A DNA stretch of 64,000 bases, from assembly GCA_024529925.1 (NCBI GenBank), contig JAFEUB010001797.1:1162501-1226500 (forward strand). Reading direction: 5' to 3'. The position numbers and the translations under genes are program-made. This document shows positions 45,181 through 57,920 of the stretch, piece by piece. This DNA comes from Ophthalmolycus amberensis. Taxonomy: Eukaryota; Chordata; Actinopteri; Perciformes; Zoarcidae. The stretch's first letter is position 1; every line of letters begins with the position of its first letter. The notes beneath the pieces are model-generated. The model worked only from the letters and a program-made list of their open reading frames with translations. It was not told the DNA's origin and made no database searches.

Positions 45181-46140
45181 ACATCATACTTTTTGAGTCG
45201 AAACAAGAACATTTTTTTTTATTATTTTTCAACCTGGGTCTCATCCTAATTATTGTGGCCATTCTAAATAAAAGGTCAAGCTAACTTTGCCACCTGCCAC
45301 CTTCATTGTAGAGATTCCGGAAACGCAATTAAACGTGCCAAAACAATGTATATCAGGGCCAAGCAGTGCAAGCCTTCCAGTGTCTCTGATCCCGAACAAA
45401 AGTAGAAGCTGAAATTCTGAGCAATGCATTTTCAAATTCCGAAGGAGAAGTCAGATCCAGGGGAGTTCATACTTTTTTTTTTTTGCCCCCGGGGTCAGAC
45501 AAAGAGGTCTCTGAATCCGAAATATTAGAAAACTTTCCAAACAACCTACTGTTGACCATTCTTCACCAGGAGCACGGATGCCATCACAGAATTGCATGTG
45601 CGTCGGAAGATCTCGGCACTGATCCACCCACCCACAATGCCTCGACCTCTGCTGACACCTTAAACCTACCGCTAGCGCTCATGTCGGGTGCACAGTTGTC
45701 TCCTTAGAATTGGATGAGTCCTGATTTTTCTTGCATTTGTCCGCGAGTTTGTCATTTTTGTATGACGGAAAAGGAGACACAAAGAGGCAACAATGTTTTT
45801 ATTGCCTTGTGAAATCACAAAAATAATTTTCTGTGTTAGCTTGCTTATTATCTGTGCACTGAGCACCTTTCTCCGAATGACCCCAGACGAGGGTGTTGAC
45901 AGCAGCCAGAATGTCGTATAGTTGCATCAGGCTTTTAATTAACTACAGTTCTCTATCATTAGTGGTGTTGAATTGAATACACTTTTGTCCTTGTTGTCAA
46001 GCTTTATTTACAGTTTTTCATTAGTTCAGATGTGTGAGAGTTTTTTGCCGCTACCATCTGGTCATCCTACTCATAATTTAAGAGAAGATGTTGGGGTTAC
46101 ACTGTCGTATTCCTCTGCACATCGTTAAGTTCCCTTGTTT
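45181..46140. other. No gene seen
   Basis: T-runs at 45212-45219 and 45473-45484. No exon supported. Confidence 0.4.
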
Positions 46141-46481
46141 TCATGCCTCCGCGCCGGCAGCGGCAGCGGCCGGACGCATTGTGTTTTGGGTTTGTCAGTC
46201 CGTCCGTCCACCCGGTTCATCCCTGTGAAGGGGATGTCTCAGCAACACTTCGAGCTAATTTCTTCAAATTTGGCACAAATGTCCATGCAGACTCAAGGAT
46301 GAACTGAGTACATTATATTGTCAAAAGTCAATGTGACCTCACAAAACACAATTTTGGCCATTTGGCCTCAACAATTCATATGCTAATTATGACAATTCCT
46401 CACAAATATCTAACAGGATAAAATGATGACATTTTGGACAGACACAAACTGTATGCATGACATACAACCGCGAGGCGGTAC
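46141..46481 (+). mobile_element. Fish interspersed repeat, longer copy
   Basis: Starts in a GC-rich stretch (GCCGGCAGCGGCAGC), then GTCCGTCCGTCCACCCGG, TTCTTCAAATTTGGCACAAA, CAATGTGACCTCACAAAACA, then the block shared with 40766-40905, ending CAACCGCGAGGCGGTA. I recognise it as a dispersed fish repeat. The left boundary is uncertain. Confidence 0.65.
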
Positions 46482-47150
46482 ATCGTGTTTATTACTATCT
46501 TAATATTACAGTTATTTCATATTATTACTAAAAACTACTCCACCATGAATATAAACATATTTCTGATCAATCAGACAAATAAACTTTTCACAAAGACATG
46601 CACATCAAAGTCACATTCATCCATTCATGAATTCATAATGATTGTCTCTTTAGTTTGTTTTATATACAGACGGTGAATTGTTCATGTTAAATCAATAACT
46701 TGTGGGTAGAGAAATTAAAAGAGAGTTTTAGCTGATGAAACGGACTGAAAGTGAATATTTTCATCTCGGTCCAGAAAAGAAAAACACATGGCATGAATCT
46801 GTGAAGTGGTGCTGAGGGACGCTGAGAATCAACGCAGCCTGGAAAAACTGCTCCGGAAGTTCAAGGTTAGGTTCTGCAATTAAAATGAGGAAGAAAATAA
46901 TCCTATAACTAATGAAAAATGTATTATATTTTTGATTTCCACTATCGTGGAATTTTAATTGCAGTATACATGAACAGAAAAGAAACAAATGAACCCACAT
47001 TCATTTAGATGTCAGGGTTATATGTTTGTATTTGCATAGACTCATCAGAGCAGGAAATTATTTTCTTACTTTTGTCAGACATCAGAGCAACTAACGATGA
47101 CGTCCGAGCAGTTATTATAAGCACTCTCGCCTCTGAGGTTTGATACTTAC
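46482..47150. other. No gene seen
   Basis: AT-rich, downstream (on the minus strand) of the candidate exon at 47151. No continuation exon identified. Confidence 0.4.
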
Positions 47151-47399
47151 ACACAAACCAGCGGATGCACATTCCACACATGGCGACGACCTGTGAGATC
47201 TGAAGCGCCCTGCCACACTCCGGGCTCATCAGACAATTCTTTGTCTTCACGCAGCATTTGGGACATTTGCTCCCCGAGCTTTTACTCTCGTTCTCCTCGT
47301 GTTTCCGAGGCTGAGTCTGCCTCGTGTCCTCGTCCATTCCATCCCACTCCTCGCCTTTACCTCTTCCCATGATGCTTGATGAGGATAGATGTATCCGAT
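47151..47399 (-). CDS. Candidate exon, Cys-rich with hydrophobic end, unidentified
   Basis: 249 bp on the minus strand between a good acceptor (CTCTGCCATCGTCTTCCCAG before 47399) and a consensus donor (TGT/GTAAGT at 47151/47150). One frame is open throughout. An ATG at 47370-47368 has A at -3 and G at +4, so the exon could also hold a start codon, giving MGRGKGEEWDGMDEDTRQ. The N-terminal part is charged. It is followed by KCPKCCVKTKNCLMSPEC and then a mostly hydrophobic stretch, LQISQVVAMCGMCIRWFV, which may begin a membrane segment or a zinc-binding module. No family recognised. A second frame is open for the first two thirds only. This is the best-supported exon candidate in the window, but still unproven. 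Confidence 0.4.
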
Positions 47400-50300
47400 C
47401 TGGGAAGACGATGGCAGAGATGTATTATTGCATTTGTGCCACAGCTTCACTGAACACACATTATGTTATGAACCATGTTACGTGTCGACTCCCACGCTCT
47501 CGTGCTCCACAATACAAGCATTGCTTACAGTAACAACATCCAGAGTCCAACATGTCATAATGCCCTGATTTTGTTTTGTTTTGTTTGAGACTCAGCTCCG
47601 GCTACGTCAGTACATGCTATGACATGAGTCAACATTTCTTCATTGCACGTACTAGGGTGCGTTTTGTTTTTGTCCTCCTCTTACTTTGATTTTAGGAATG
47701 TGTGCAACTACGCACGCAGCATTCCTGCTTCAAACGCTTCCTTACGTAGAGGGAATTGTTTAATCGAACACACAGTAACACACAGACTAAATGTGAAATC
47801 AACTATGTTAGACAGGCCGTTGTACGCGACTGAATCCGTGTGATAAAGAAGTCTTATCTTTATAATACCGTTTAAATGAGAAAAGAACATATGATGCGCA
47901 CAACTGTTCGGTTTCATTAAAGAGAAATCATTAACACCGCTGCCTCGACTCAAGTCCCTTTATGCACACTTTATTGAGTGGAGTCACATTGATTTGGCAG
48001 ATTAACAATTCTTCCACACTGATGATCATTTCTCGTGACAGGAGTTGAGGCCCCCTGTTTTAACTGTCGGATACAATTGCTCCCCACAGACATTATCAGA
48101 TATTAAGTGATAACCCTGATGGTGAAATAACATCTTATCTGTGCCATCGGGTGGCTCCCCATCTATTACCACTGACAGTAAATTAGATTGCTGGCATCTG
48201 GAGGGTATACTGGCATTTTGAGTGCACCTTTCCATCTCATTCTGCTTTCAAAACTCCATTGGTTTTCAATCATAAGTAATGAAATTCCATCAGCCTCGTC
48301 GACCATGAAAGCAACTCGGAGAGGAAGTGAGACACGGCCATTAAGAGCAGAGAAAATGAGTAGCGGTCTTACCTTTTGCTTTCAGAGTCGCCTCTCTGTT
48401 GACTCGATTCTTTTCTTTTTGTATAGTAGACCTTTTTTTTAAGAGGAGAGGAGTGAACACACACCTCACGCGCTGTTGGGTGTCGGTGACTGTGTCAGGC
48501 TCGGCTTACATGAACAGAGGTGTGTCGTCAGGTTTAACAGGTTTAACGGGTTTGATGAAGAAGGATTGGCCTGACAGGGATGATTGTATACAGCAAACCT
48601 GCCATTTGGTCTTAAAGGTGCAATAAGTGGTGCATGCTGGGACAAAAGGTTTCAGTATCTCACAAACAAACAAACAGGGGCTTACAACTCGCAGCCAACA
48701 TGTTCTAATGCTATTAAATGTTTGTTTACATTCGTAATATCTGTAAACACAGCAGTAAAACGGATATATATTTCAATTATGATCATTTGAGAAACACGTT
48801 GAATATTTATCTTGTTATCTATAAATCAAAGTTTTTCAATTTGTCTGTGATTATTCTTCACATTTGTGTGGTCAAAAATATAATTTTGTAGATCGATGGA
48901 TAGATAAACTGATGTGTGAAGTGAAATTTCAACATTTGTTTGCATAAACGAATACATTTCTCCTCAGCGGCGTGACAGAATATCTTCACAAGTGCGTTTC
49001 CTCAGTGTTGCAGAGGAAATGCAATCAAGCTGTAATAAATAATTACAGAGGATAATTAATTGATTAGGCGACACATTTCATTACATGATGAACAATGATG
49101 AATGGAGAAAAGCAATTTCGGGAAGCAATTAAAAGCACAGAAAATTGGAATATATTCAAAGAATTGCATTACTGATCCATTCATCATCTGTGAATGTGAA
49201 CGTAAAATGCACAATAATTCATTAGTTTTGACGAAACATTACATTTGAATTGGTGAGGATAAGAGGAAAACATTGTGTTTCAAGGGTACTGGCAACAATA
49301 AGAAATATTGGGGACGTTGTCTGTTATTGTGCACGATGCAATTACATCATGAGCCGGCACGAAAGAGCGGCGTTAACGTCCGTCCAAGGACATACAGCTG
49401 TTGCACTTTGAGTAAAAAAGCGCGATAATGGCATAATAGAATGAATCAATACTTTCCATCCTGCTTTGACTGTCACAGCAGTGAGTGGTAGCAGAAAAAT
49501 GTAGTGGGTGGAACATTTCAGCAATGTTAAAAACGGCCCAAGGTGAGACGCATTGTATGTTTTCTGCTGAACAGAGAAAACTGAAATTCCATTTATCACT
49601 TCTTTTTTGACATCAATTTGTATCTCTTTCAAGGTTGCTTTTTCCCATTAGATAGATATAATTGCCACTTTTTTGTTGATACCCACAGGAATCTGAGGTT
49701 ATTGCGTTGACTAATACCACAGTCACTTCAACAAGCCAGAGTGGAACACAAAACAAGCTTCTCCTCCACTTTTAAAGTTACCGTCATTTTATTAGAACAA
49801 CTTCTAATCTAATACAGAATGTCTAATGTAACGGAAGGCACTAGATTAGAGTAATCGAATCTAATAAGGGATGACATATTTTTTTAGGCCAACCAGACAG
49901 TAAGCATCGCACTGGTTCCCTCGACAAAAAGCCAATTGAATTTTCGTATTTGTAAAATGGGTTTATCTGAGCTTTTTCACTGAAACGGCGTTTTTGGAAA
50001 AGAGGTAGATTGAAATGATGAGCGTGAACAAAATAGTAAAGGTGTTGGCCATAAAACCACAACACATCTTAATTGTCCCAATGGCATCCAAAATCTCTTT
50101 TACGAGAGGGTCCGGGCCAAGACGGAAGCAAGTTCCACACACTGAAGCACAAATAACAAACTTCCACATGATCTGGAATGATACATTAGAGCTCACCGCT
50201 CTACAGACAGCTAGTCCTCACATGTGACACGCCTGAAAAAGGACTCAAAGCAGCTGTTGGGGGTTTCTAGTAATGGCCTCAAAGAGAAAAGGTGGTGACC

Positions 50301-53300
50301 TACAGCTTAGTTACATGCTACATACACACGTGGACATGCAGCGCTAAAAAGAAAGAAAAAACCCCTGCTAGAGTCGACACATGCTCATCACCCGGAACAT
50401 CACGTTCAAACTGTATATTAAGTGAAGCAAAATCCATTTCAGATTTTAATTACTTTATCATGGTGTTAGTCAGAGTACAGAGTGTCAACGCGCTGCTTCT
50501 GGGAAATGTTGCCAGGGTGACGAGTTTTATTAACACCTATATTGGATGGGATATTTTGCTCATCAGCCAAAAATAAATTGGAAATCAGAAGCAGTATTTG
50601 ACTGCCACCAGGCTGTTTTAATGATGTGTAATGGTAACAAGATGAGATTAAAACTAGTGAGTCAACGGTAGTCTGGGTAGCCCATGTGTGTGTCCACACC
50701 ACTTGGTGTATGATCAGAGTTGTGTGTGGCAGCAGGACACCATGTGGCAGCAGGATGTGGTGGAAATTTATCATATGGTTCTTTTAGTTATAACTTGTCT
50801 CACTTAAACCTGCATAGACCAGCCTAACCCTGTTCCCACGAAAAGGCTGGGAACCTGGCCTTGGTGGGCCGACAACATCTGTGAGGGGGAGGGTGAAGGG
50901 AGAGGAGACGAGATAACGAGCATATAGACTCTGCTTTGTCTCTTTTATTGTTGTTAGACCTCCGAACCATCCGTGGGGAAAGAGCTCGATCCATTCAGCT
51001 GAATTTTGATTGAAGTGTCTGTTCATTAAATATGTTTTTAATACTTTAAGAAGTTCCATCGTGATTATTTCTCACTGGGAGGTTAAAGAGATTTTTTTTC
51101 CACCACACAGGACACCATGTGTCATTTGCATTTTCACTTCCCCACCCCTCCTTTTTGTCTGTTCAATTGCTCTATTACCCAAGCAGGCGATATCTTTCGA
51201 TATCTGGCAGGAACATGACAAGCGGTCCATCTCATCAGAGCACGAGCCCACGCAGCCAGCACAATCCCAGGATGCCCTCTTGTCTGCTGCCATTGTACAC
51301 AGGCGCACGCACTGTTTCGGGAATTGCTCAAACGCTTCTCAAAGCAACTATTTGTTAGGGGTATAGGATCCAGCCCTGGAAGGAAAATGTTGAGCTGTGA
51401 CTTTAAAGAAGTAGATGAAGGAAGTGTATGCTGTCCTTGACTGTGCATTATTCCGCCTGATGGTGCACCTGTCACCTGCATTTTTTTTGTGCCATGAACA
51501 CTGCACCAGATGACAGGAAACCCTGCCTTGAATCTGGTTTAAAAAAGAAAATCTTAACTTTACAAAAGTGTGACTGGTTTTCATCTGCACTTGTCTGTCA
51601 ATGTGTCAGAATTGGATGTCGGCTTCTGCTCTGCTGCTATGCTTAGTGAGATCGGACAGTGCTCCGATCCAGCAAGATCCGAGATATCTTTCTGCTCTAC
51701 TGGTGGTTTGCGCAACTGATTTCGAGTGTCACAAAGTCATCCTTACTCCAGGTTTTTCCCCATTCTGAACCTCCCTTCAGCCACATTCTCACTCTGAATC
51801 TGTGTGTTTTATGTGAAGTAGGTATACTGCGGCTTCATTGTTTTTTTGTTTCATTTAAATCAATATTCACTGCAAAATTCTGAGGAGCAGATCAATTCTG
51901 ACAGATTTTCACCCGGATTTTATGTCCCGAACAATCTTAAACGTGAGAGTTGCTCGAGGTCATTTCACAGTAAACAAATGCTTTTACAATGTTAACATCT
52001 CAAAAAATGCTTTCAGTGATAGAAAGTGAATGGAAAAAATGTGAAGAAAAGACATTAAGAACTGCTGATTATGCACCATGAGACCTTTAAAGGTTATAAA
52101 TGATTGAACTACTGATCATTTGCACTGCAAATAATGAAATATTTTTCTATTGTTTTCTTGTTACCAGATTTTAATGCACTGAACACATTCTTAGTTTGTT
52201 TGTTTGGGAGGAATTTTTGAAGGTATTAGTTGTCGTTTCTACGGCGGTTGAATCACTTGTTTGTCATGTAAAATATAAAGTTTAACTCAATCAGCCAACC
52301 CCACTTGGAGTTCATTAAGTGAACGTAGGCTCTGTACAGCTAGGCTCTGACCTCATCGCTTCCCATAGGAAGCTCAACACTGAACGCCCACTTTTTGAAG
52401 TGAAATTCTCATTCATTCGCTCCATTGACGTTTAAGAAAATCCTTATACAAAGAGTTTTAAGCTTGGAAATAAGCCAACCAAAAGCCAACAAAAAACTTG
52501 ATGCTAAGCAAAAAAAAAATAAGGAAAATGGAAAAAAAGACAAAGGTACAACACTGTGTAATACATATTTTAAGAGTGAAGGAACAACTCATCCCATAAA
52601 CCATTGCGAATGACGTCTCGTCCGTCTCTTTTCTTCTTAAAACTCCTGGAAAAGTTTTAAAGTAATCCTTGCCGATCTCAAATGAAGAAAAACCTCAAAT
52701 CAGAATGCAATTCACAGAAATGGGATTTTCACTTCCGGGAACTCACTGTTGAGCTCACCAACGAGCTCTATGTGAAACACCGAGCTAAGCACAGAGGGAG
52801 TGGGGAGGCATGATAATAACTTTCCTTTTCGGGGAATAGACCGCGGTGACGGCATAGCTTTCAATGGTGCGGCAGCAAAAGCGTGAGTGGAGCAACGACG
52901 CCTCAAGTATGACGCCATAATGAAAAAAGTTTTTTTGTTTTTTGTTTTATGAATTGAGTATCTTGTTCGAGTGAAGTGGCAGACTCAAAGGCTTTATACA
53001 TTTGTAAATAGATTCGACTGCCATTGGCCATGAACTGAATCAAAATCTTTGTTTTTCACTCCAAAAGTTGTACTTTTGTTCAGTGACTTCTAACCTTTCA
53101 TTATGTTCCACGTGATGAGGTCATTTTTGACAGGTCATTTCACAATATTGCTCCCAAACAATATGATACTAATTGCACTCTGTTTCTCTAAATGGAGCTT
53201 TGCAATAAGTGGAAGGAAAAAAATGTATCTGTACACGTACAATATAAAGCAATTAAGTGTGATTTGCCATAGCTGAGTACAGTCTCAAGTGCTCACTGAC

Positions 53301-53897
53301 AGTTTATTGTCACGCTAGGAACGATTCAGCAGAGAGCCACCACAACTCCTGTGCTATTTCAGAGCCGCAACTTAATTTAAAATGGTTATTTTCTCAGGTT
53401 ATTGCCTTTTATGTGTGGAAATGTATTTTGTTTCATTCCACTGCTGTTCCTCGTGTTTTTATTAAACTGAAAATTAAACAGAGGGAAAATTCATAGCTAT
53501 TAACTCCTCATGTTGGGAATTTGGCCCTGAGAGGACCAGCCTCTTTCGCTTATGTTCATTTCATCTCTCCATGAGTACTATTCTCCGTCTGACAATATGT
53601 TCACTTTTATCACGCCATCATTCTTACCACTGTTGGCTTGATCCGCATCTCTCTGCTGTAACATTTATTTCTTCCATTGCTCACATCTGTACATAACAGC
53701 ACACTATAGTCATTGTATTCTGTACTTGCACTGGAATTTCCATTTGCGCACATATGTTATCTCACACAGACAGATAAATATATGTATAAGTAGGACTGCT
53801 GAATGGCTGTCAAACATGTAGATGTGACCTTGATCGTCCCTGTGGGGAAGAGGCAGTCATACGTTTGGCTAACATGCCATGTCGCCTCTGCTGCAAC
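47400..53897. other. Gene-poor stretch, possible conserved non-coding DNA
   Basis: About 6.5 kb without a supported exon. The 49020-49115 part is rich in homeodomain-like TAATTA words and looks like the kind of AT-rich sequence often conserved near developmental genes. Conservation cannot be tested here. Confidence 0.35.
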
Positions 53898-54320
53898 CAT
53901 AGACTGTAAGTGGACATAGTCGATGTGACGTCACCCATTGGTTTGTGGACTGCCGTTTTCCAACCAGTGAACGAAAGTTACCATATTTCGACTCCGGAGG
54001 GGTGACATAGAGACGCCATATACAGCTCTCATAGTGCTAGCGACCTGTCAATCACGAGGTAGCCCGCCCTAAAGCATACCCCGCTTTATGATCTATTTTA
54101 CTACTAAATGAACATCATGCTGTATTAAAGAAGACTTGAAACTAGCGATTGAGACCATGAACTCATGTTTACAATGTTTACTGAGGTCATAAATCGAGTG
54201 AGGAGTAGAGTCATTTTCTCATAGACTTCTATACAACCAGACTTTGTGTTGCAAACAGAGGAGCCGCCCCCTGGTGGCCAGTAGAGAGAATGCATGTTGA
54301 GACAGGAGGTTGCCATCTGG
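53898..54320 (+). mobile_element. Abundant fish interspersed repeat, family unnamed
   Basis: Contains CATAGACTGTAAGTGGACAT, GTGACGTCACCCATTGGTTT, GTGGACTGCCGTTTTCC, AATGAACATCATGCTGTATT, AAGACTTGAAACTAGCGATT, TCATAGACTTCTATACAACC and GCCCCCTGGTGGCCAGTAG in this order. I recognise the series from many fish loci. About 420 bp, somewhat degraded; ends approximate. Confidence 0.65.
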
Positions 54321-55399
54321 CTGCAACACTGATGTGCAACACAACCAAGACATTTGTGGGGATATGACAGGTAGCCATGACGTGACATCACACATGACAC
54401 ATTCGATCAAGAAAAGCTGTGTTGCTGGTTGCTGCATGCTGACGGAGCCATAATAAAATATGATAGAGATTTTAATTGGAGATAAAACTTAGCTGAATTT
54501 CAGGAGCAGGACCACACCTCAGCCACTCGCCCACTTCCGGCCAGACTCCTATAAATACCTACCCACTCTAAGCCTCGGCACACTCGCGTTTTCTGCACCC
54601 CACCCTCCCTCCCTCTTGTTAATGGTTATCTCCCCCCATAGTCATCATGCTCCTATCCCATGGAGATCGGGGGTTCTGCAAGGCCCGGGAGCCGCAGTGG
54701 ATCCTCAGCTAAGCCTCTCCCAAACCGCATCAGGCCAAATCTCCACCAACCATTCCTCACACTCCAAACAACCGACGAAGGCTCGCTCCGGCCGAGGTGG
54801 GGGCCTAAGCTAGTGAATTCCATTATGAAGTGCTTATGAACAGAGCCGAATCACAAGGATATATTTGGAAATAGGGAGCAGCTATGCGGTCGTATTCTTG
54901 TCCTTGTGCATCAGCTAATACAAGAAAGTAACAACCTGACGAGGAAGCACATGCTCAGCTGATATTCACAGCCTGAGGTTAGAAGTGAGTTTGACCACAT
55001 ATGAAACGCACCATTTAGCCCGTGTTTGCCATTCCTCCCTCCACTCAGCATGAAGATAATTGGATATAAAACATCAGTGAGAAGTCATAGCTCTCCTCCT
55101 TCTACCCCTGCATGGCCTCACAGCTCCAAATCACACAATAAAACACCACTAAACCTCATCAGTGGCGCTTTAAATGTGTTGGACAGAGGGAGACGGTTCA
55201 GTAGTACGTCTTATAATTCATGTGGATGCAATTCTCATTGACCTCAACTCCTGCTGGATGACTAGTTTCTTTATGTTTCCTTCTACTGTGTCAAATCCCA
55301 GCTCTCGAATTATTTTTCTATCACTGAATCTGTTTTATTGTACTTATACTGTATCAAATTAAATGTCTGGCTGATGTAAAAACGGACATCTGCAATAAC
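54321..55399. other. No gene seen
   Basis: A TATAAATA at 54551-54558 precedes a pyrimidine-rich stretch and a short open frame (54616-54813). The frame has no recognisable domain. Confidence 0.35.
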
Positions 55400-55683
55400 A
55401 TATTGTGCAGTTCTGGTCCTGGTACTTGCGTGGCTCCCTTCCCTCCAGCGGGCCCGGCAATGCGGCCTGGGTCTCCAGCAGCGTGGTGTTCGTGTTGGCG
55501 GTGAGGAGGAGCTGCTGCTGCTGCTGCTGCCGGCTGCCGGCTGCGTAGCTCTCTCCACCTCCCGCCGGAGCTCCGACCGCAGGTTGAAGCTGGCAGCGAA
55601 GCCGGATCTGGGTTTGTCCACATTGGGCTGCTTGCTGTTGAAGGCCCCGCTGGAGTCTGAGCTGAAGGAGTTTCTGACGAACC
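55400..55683 (-). pseudogene. GC-rich coding-like block with a frame switch, unidentified
   Basis: Minus-strand sequence whose third-codon-position GC is very high in one frame for the first half (FVRNSFSSDSSGAFNSKQPN, then SGFAASFNLRSELRREVERA). After a CAG-repeat tract at about 55510-55529 it is high in the next frame (QLLLTANTNTTLLETQAALP, then LEGREPRKYQDQNC). That pattern suggests real coding sequence with a one-base indel at or near the repeat: a broken exon, a retrocopy piece or a sequencing error. An AG acceptor lies just upstream (ACTCATGCAG before 55681) but with a poor pyrimidine tract, and no good donor follows. I cannot name the gene. The sequence is much more GC-rich than its surroundings. 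Confidence 0.35.
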
Positions 55684-56562
55684 TGCATGAGTTAGTCTGA
55701 TTTAGTTCCTTTTGTTTCTGTTATCTCTGTAAGCTACATGCCGCACCGAAGTAACTTATGGTGTCATTCAGTCTGACACACACAACGTCTAGCATCCCAA
55801 TTGGAAAAGTTACCGGAGTAAAGTTTGTTGTTGTTGTTAATATATTCCTTCATGCTGTCGGCTTCTTGAAGCTATATTGCAGAAACTCACACACTGCGGC
55901 ATCCGGCATGGGGTTGCAATTTTATTTATTTCTTTCCATCTTGGTTAACCTTGTAACAATAGCAAAGAGGGACTTAGGATTGCTCTTTGATGATTTGTCA
56001 TTGGCACTACTATCATTGGGCATTAAAATCATTGTTCAACAATCATGTGACATGAATAATAACGGTATTGGTGTGTGGCTACTAAAATAAAACAACCCAC
56101 ATGGTCAAAATGTGGGTTGTCAGCTCTTTACTGAGGGTCACTACCTATATTCAGAGGATGGAGCCAACATTAGGATTTTCCCAGTTTTAGGATGAGACGA
56201 AACATCAATCTCCAGAGATGAAAGGCCTTAAACCAGATCTACTTATTAGGTAATTGGACTTTGCAGTCCTTACTGGAAAGATTAGAGGAAGTGTGTATGC
56301 GAGTGTGTAGCGGGTGTTAAAGCATGAAATATAGCGTCGGTGAAGGGTGCAGCATAAAGCTGGCCACTCTGACTTTATTTATTTTTTTAATTTGGATTGG
56401 CAAGTCAACTGCCAGGATAGCAATATTTTATCATCAAGTCGTTTTCTGAGTATCCCGCTCTGAAGCAGAGTGGCTCTCCATCATGTTTGTCAGAGGGGAC
56501 TTTATAGAAGAACACTGAGACCGGATTGGATGCCGGGCAGACATTGATGTGTGTGGATGGCG
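55684..56562. other. No gene seen
   Basis: AT-rich. No supported feature. Confidence 0.4.
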
Positions 56563-56582
56563 GTGTGTGTGTGTGTGTGTGT
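56563..56582 (+). repeat. (GT)10 microsatellite
   Basis: About 10 GT units. Confidence 0.9.
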
Positions 56583-56675
56583 ATGAGGGCCGGTATTGGC
56601 GGAGTGATTATATTGAATTTGCAGGCATCTTAGTTTCTTTTTTCGCTAACAAGCCGTGACCTCGGCCAGATAATG

Positions 56676-57300
56676 CATTTCAATCCATTTCTTCAGCAAA
56701 GAGTTTGTATTGAGCCGCCGTGTGTTGAAAACGGGTTAAGTCCCCAGAAATGTCCGACACACTAAACTAATTATTCATTGTTAGTTCAACAGTTGACAAT
56801 GAAATGGCCACAGCGAATAATTGAGGCATGTTTACTGCGAGCCTTTGTCTCTGGAGGTCCAGAGATCATTGTCCTTGCTCTCACCAGCGTGATATTTCCC
56901 TCATTGGAACAGAAGAATAAAAAGCATTCACAAAACTATCCAACAATATTATATTGCAACTGCCTAGTGTGGATTCATTCAGTTAATACAAACTCTAGTT
57001 ACGGAGTCATCCAATGGGCCTGATCAGTTCAATTGGGATGAGTATTTGTTATTGAAAATGAATGATTAACCACTTGCTTGTACTTGATATTATGCTGAAA
57101 GATATAGGTTGAATGGCTGTCATAAACATGTTTTATTTGAATGTGGTGAGCAATATTACAAGCCATGCATGAGAGTGGACTTCTTTAACATACAATTGAT
57201 TACTCGCACATGTCAGACAAGCCAAGGGCACGATGTACACGACACAGCTTCTGAAAGACCGCGGGAATAACATTCACATCATTTTTAATTGCCGCATGTA
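56676..57300. repeat. Old local tandem duplication, copy 1
   Basis: About 625 bp. Landmarks in order: TTTCTTCAGCAAAGAGTTTG, CGTGTGTTGA, CAATGAAATGGCCACAGCG, TGTCCTTGCTCTCA, ATATTATATTG, AGTTACGGAGTCATCC, TATTTGTTATTGAA, TGATTAACCACTTGC, GTACTTGATATTATGCTG and AAGCCATG. The same series recurs in copy 2 at nearly constant spacing. Confidence 0.75.
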
Positions 57301-57920
57301 CATTTAAATCAATTTCTTCAGCAAAGGGTTTGTGTAGAGCCGGCGTGTGTTGATTGGGTTCATGTCTGACACTTATTCAACAGCTCACAATGAAATGGCG
57401 ACAGCGTGTTAGTTCATGTCCTTGCTCTCATGCTGTTTCCCATGTTGCGTCAGAGGAATGAAAAAGCTTTCACCAACACCATCCACGGGCATTCGACAAC
57501 ATTATATTGTGTTTGCCACTTCTTTCTGCAGATTCAGTCGGGCAATTCAAACCCTCAACTGGAGTTACGGAGTTTCAATATCATCCGCTGGGCCGTATCA
57601 GAACCCTTTGGATGAGTTTATCAGAGCAACACAATATTTGTTATTGAATTCATGATTAACCACTTACGTGTACTTAATATCATGCTGGAAGATCGGTCTA
57701 TCATGAACATGTTGCGCAATGTTTTTAATGAGCAAGGTGAGCGATAACAAAAGCCATGAGTGTGGCTAATGTTCCTTTTGTGGCATATACGTGTTTAACA
57801 TAAAATGTCTCACTCACACGTCAAAAAAATAAAACCAAGGGCGTACCACACAAACCACCTTTTGAAAGACTGATTAAATACAACATGTTTATTCCTCCCG
57901 GCGCAGGAAACACGTTTTAA
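57301..57920. repeat. Old local tandem duplication, copy 2
   Basis: Same landmark order as copy 1: TTTCTTCAGCAAAGGGTTTG, CGTGTGTTGA, CAATGAAATGGCGACAGCG, TGTCCTTGCTCTCA, CATTATATTG, AGTTACGGAGTTTC, TATTTGTTATTGAA, TGATTAACCACTTAC, GTACTTAATATCATGCTG and AAGCCATG. The copies are clearly diverged with small indels, so the duplication is old. No ORF is shared. Confidence 0.75.
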
